From Streptomyces sp. ISL-100 (lineage in GTDB: Bacteria > Actinomycetota > Actinomycetes > Streptomycetales > Streptomycetaceae), in assembly GCF_018614615.1 (NCBI RefSeq), contig NZ_JAGGOK010000059.1, positions 62,001-126,000 on the forward strand: a DNA stretch of 64,000 nucleotides. Reading direction: 5' to 3'. A program made the position numbers and the translations under genes. Below the pieces are notes generated by a model. The model was given only the letters and a program-made list of their open reading frames with translations, did no database searches and was not told where the DNA came from. Positions 62,871-64,000 of the stretch are shown here, one piece after another (position 1 is the stretch's first letter; every line of letters begins with the position of its first letter).

Positions 62871-63182
62871 GTCGCATTCGGGACATCCCTGAAAAGTGCC
62901 TCCAGAAGGCTTTGCGTAGCAATTCATGTTGCCGCGCAAGGCCCTTTCGGTGTTTCCCTTTCGCTTCCGCGTATGGATTCTTTCTATGTTTGACATGAGA
63001 CCGTGAAGGTGTCACGCTCTTGGCAGCGGAAGAAGTGTCGGAGTTTCCGGCTGCCCACTGATCCCCCTTGATGTGAATGGACCGTCGAGGCGCGTCTGAT
63101 CGTGGAATGTTTTTTCTTCCGTGTTCCGGGTGCATGCATCTCTCATCGCGTCCTCTATCTCGCCGAACGGACAGGGTCCACA
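62871..63182. promoter_or_regulatory. Upstream region of the adenylating enzyme
   Basis: A 312-bp region, A/T-richer than its surroundings, without a gene. TTTGACAT at about 62988-62995 is a good -35-like element for the plus strand. No clear ribosome site precedes GTG at 63183 (GGACAGGG lies about ten bases upstream). Confidence 0.35.
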
Positions 63183-64000
63183 GTGATTGATTCCGACGAC
63201 GCCATTGCGAACTCGCTGGAAGCGGTCCGCCGATCCCGGCAGACCTGGGAGGAAAGGCCCCGTCCCGCTTCTCCGGCGACCGCGTACGAGGAATTCCTGA
63301 AGTACCTGCGCACGTGCGTCCCCTACTACCGGGACCTGGACGCAGCGGCCGAGCTGCCGCTCGTGGGCCGCTCGGACCACCAGGATGACGGCGGCCGGTT
63401 CCGTGCGGAGCCCGCCGACGGCCCGCAGTACCGACTCTCCTCCAGCGGCACCACGGGCCGGCCGCTCGACGTCACCCTGGACGACCCCGCCTGGTACGCC
63501 GTCAACTACCACTTCTTTGCGCAGATCCGCGAGCTCGCCGGACTGCCCCGCGATGCCTTCCGCCGTGGCGCGCCCGGCGTCGTCTTCGTCAGCAACAAGC
63601 CGGGCCGGCCCAGCTTCGTACGCCCCCTGCCGCCCCTGGACGACGCGCTCTACCTGCGCCTGCAGCTGCCCGAGTCCGGGGCGGACACCCTGGCGCTCTT
63701 CCAGAAGTTCCAGGCCCCCGTGCTCTACGGCAAGCCGACCTACCTGCTCGACCTGCGGGCGGCGCTGCTCGGCCAGGGCGCCGTACGGCCACCCTGGCGG
63801 CCGCAACTGATCCTGGTCAGCGGAGAGCCCTTGCACGCGGACGACCGCGAGCGGCTCACCGGCTACTTCGAGGCGCCCATCGTGGACGCCCTCGCCTCGA
63901 CGGAGGGCGGCCTGATCGCCGCGACTGCGCCGGACGGGGCGACGTACCACGTGTTCGGCGAGAACGTACGGCTCGAAGTGCTCGGCGGGAGCGGACGGCC
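63183..64000 (+). CDS. PaaK-like acyl-adenylating enzyme (partial, runs off the window)
   Basis: From GTG at 63183 the frame is open to the last base, 272 codons. It shows the ANL P-loop LSSSGTTGRPLDV (about residues 84-96), VLYGKPTYLLDLRAAL and LASTEGGLIAA, as in phenylacetate-CoA ligase/coenzyme F390 synthetase relatives. These activate aryl or other acids as adenylates, often in natural-product pathways. The C-terminal domain is beyond the window. It may be the first gene of another biosynthetic locus. Confidence 0.8.
   Translation, partial: MIDSDDAIANSLEAVRRSRQTWEERPRPASPATAYEEFLKYLRTCVPYYRDLDAAAELPLVGRSDHQDDGGRFRAEPADGPQYRLSSSGTTGRPLDVTLDDPAWYAVNYHFFAQIRELAGLPRDAFRRGAPGVVFVSNKPGRPSFVRPLPPLDDALYLRLQLPESGADTLALFQKFQAPVLYGKPTYLLDLRAALLGQGAVRPPWRPQLILVSGEPLHADDRERLTGYFEAPIVDALASTEGGLIAATAPDGATYHVFGENVRLEVLGGSGR

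Overview
The window is high-GC actinobacterial DNA, almost certainly Streptomyces. Evidence is third-position G/C bias, GTG and TTG starts with purine-rich ribosome sites, translationally coupled genes, and families typical of the genus (pseudo-gamma-butyrolactone-receptor TetR, pSAM2-like integrase).

Region 1 (about 0.1-43.8 kb) is one natural-product gene cluster. Its content matches what I recall of paulomycin clusters: a glycoside with a 3-hydroxyanthranilate-derived quinone ring, a two-carbon-branched deoxysugar (paulomycose), and an isothiocyanate acid (paulic acid). A minus-strand operon running from 19970 down to 7208 carries a class II DAHP synthase, an EntA-like SDR, PhzD-like and PhzE-like enzymes (chorismate to 3-hydroxyanthranilate), an aromatic hydroxylase fused in frame to a glycosyltransferase helper, a glycosyltransferase, an NDP-hexose 2,3-dehydratase, E1 alpha/beta thiamine enzymes for the two-carbon branch, and a sugar epimerase. 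A divergent plus-strand operon (20341-30121) carries dTDP-glucose synthase and 4,6-dehydratase, an acyltransferase, a second glycosyltransferase, ring-tailoring oxidoreductases, a KASIII-like protein with Ser in place of the active-site Cys, and a degenerate ThiF-rhodanese protein. A SufS-like cysteine desulfurase and a LuxR-type regulator follow on the minus strand. A third operon (33069-43140) holds a SagB-type flavoenzyme, AMP ligase, ACP, DapB-like protein, class II aldolase-like protein, phosphopantetheinyl transferase, acyl-CoA dehydrogenase, GMC oxidase, aldo/keto reductase and TylF-like methyltransferase.

The left shoulder (2.3-7.1 kb) is a probable self-resistance module: MarR regulator, FusB-like EF-G-binding zinc protein, DHA2 exporter and a complete extra elongation factor G outside the usual str operon. 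It points to EF-G as a candidate target of the product.

Region 2 (43.9-58.2 kb) is a genomic island. It begins with decayed helicase and kinase fragments, short tandem repeats and a tRNA-Thr 3'-half relic. It then carries defence genes: a Gabija-type pair (OLD nuclease plus UvrD-like helicase), a coupled pair made of a TIR-like/PD-(D/E)XK fusion and an Mrr-like nuclease, and a HEPN-motif protein beside a Cap4-like nuclease/STAND NTPase. It ends with a tRNA-Arg 3'-half relic and an integrase lacking its 5' end. The two tRNA relics have homologous upstream arms but different tRNA cores, so the island looks accreted from related integrative elements.

Region 3 (58.2-64 kb) is a mosaic: a Nudix hydrolase, a broken FAD/NAD(P)-binding protein, a LuxR-type regulator related to the one in the cluster, small orphan ORFs, a frameshifted Cys-rich/HTH gene, and the start of a PaaK-like adenylating enzyme that runs off the window and may open another biosynthetic locus.
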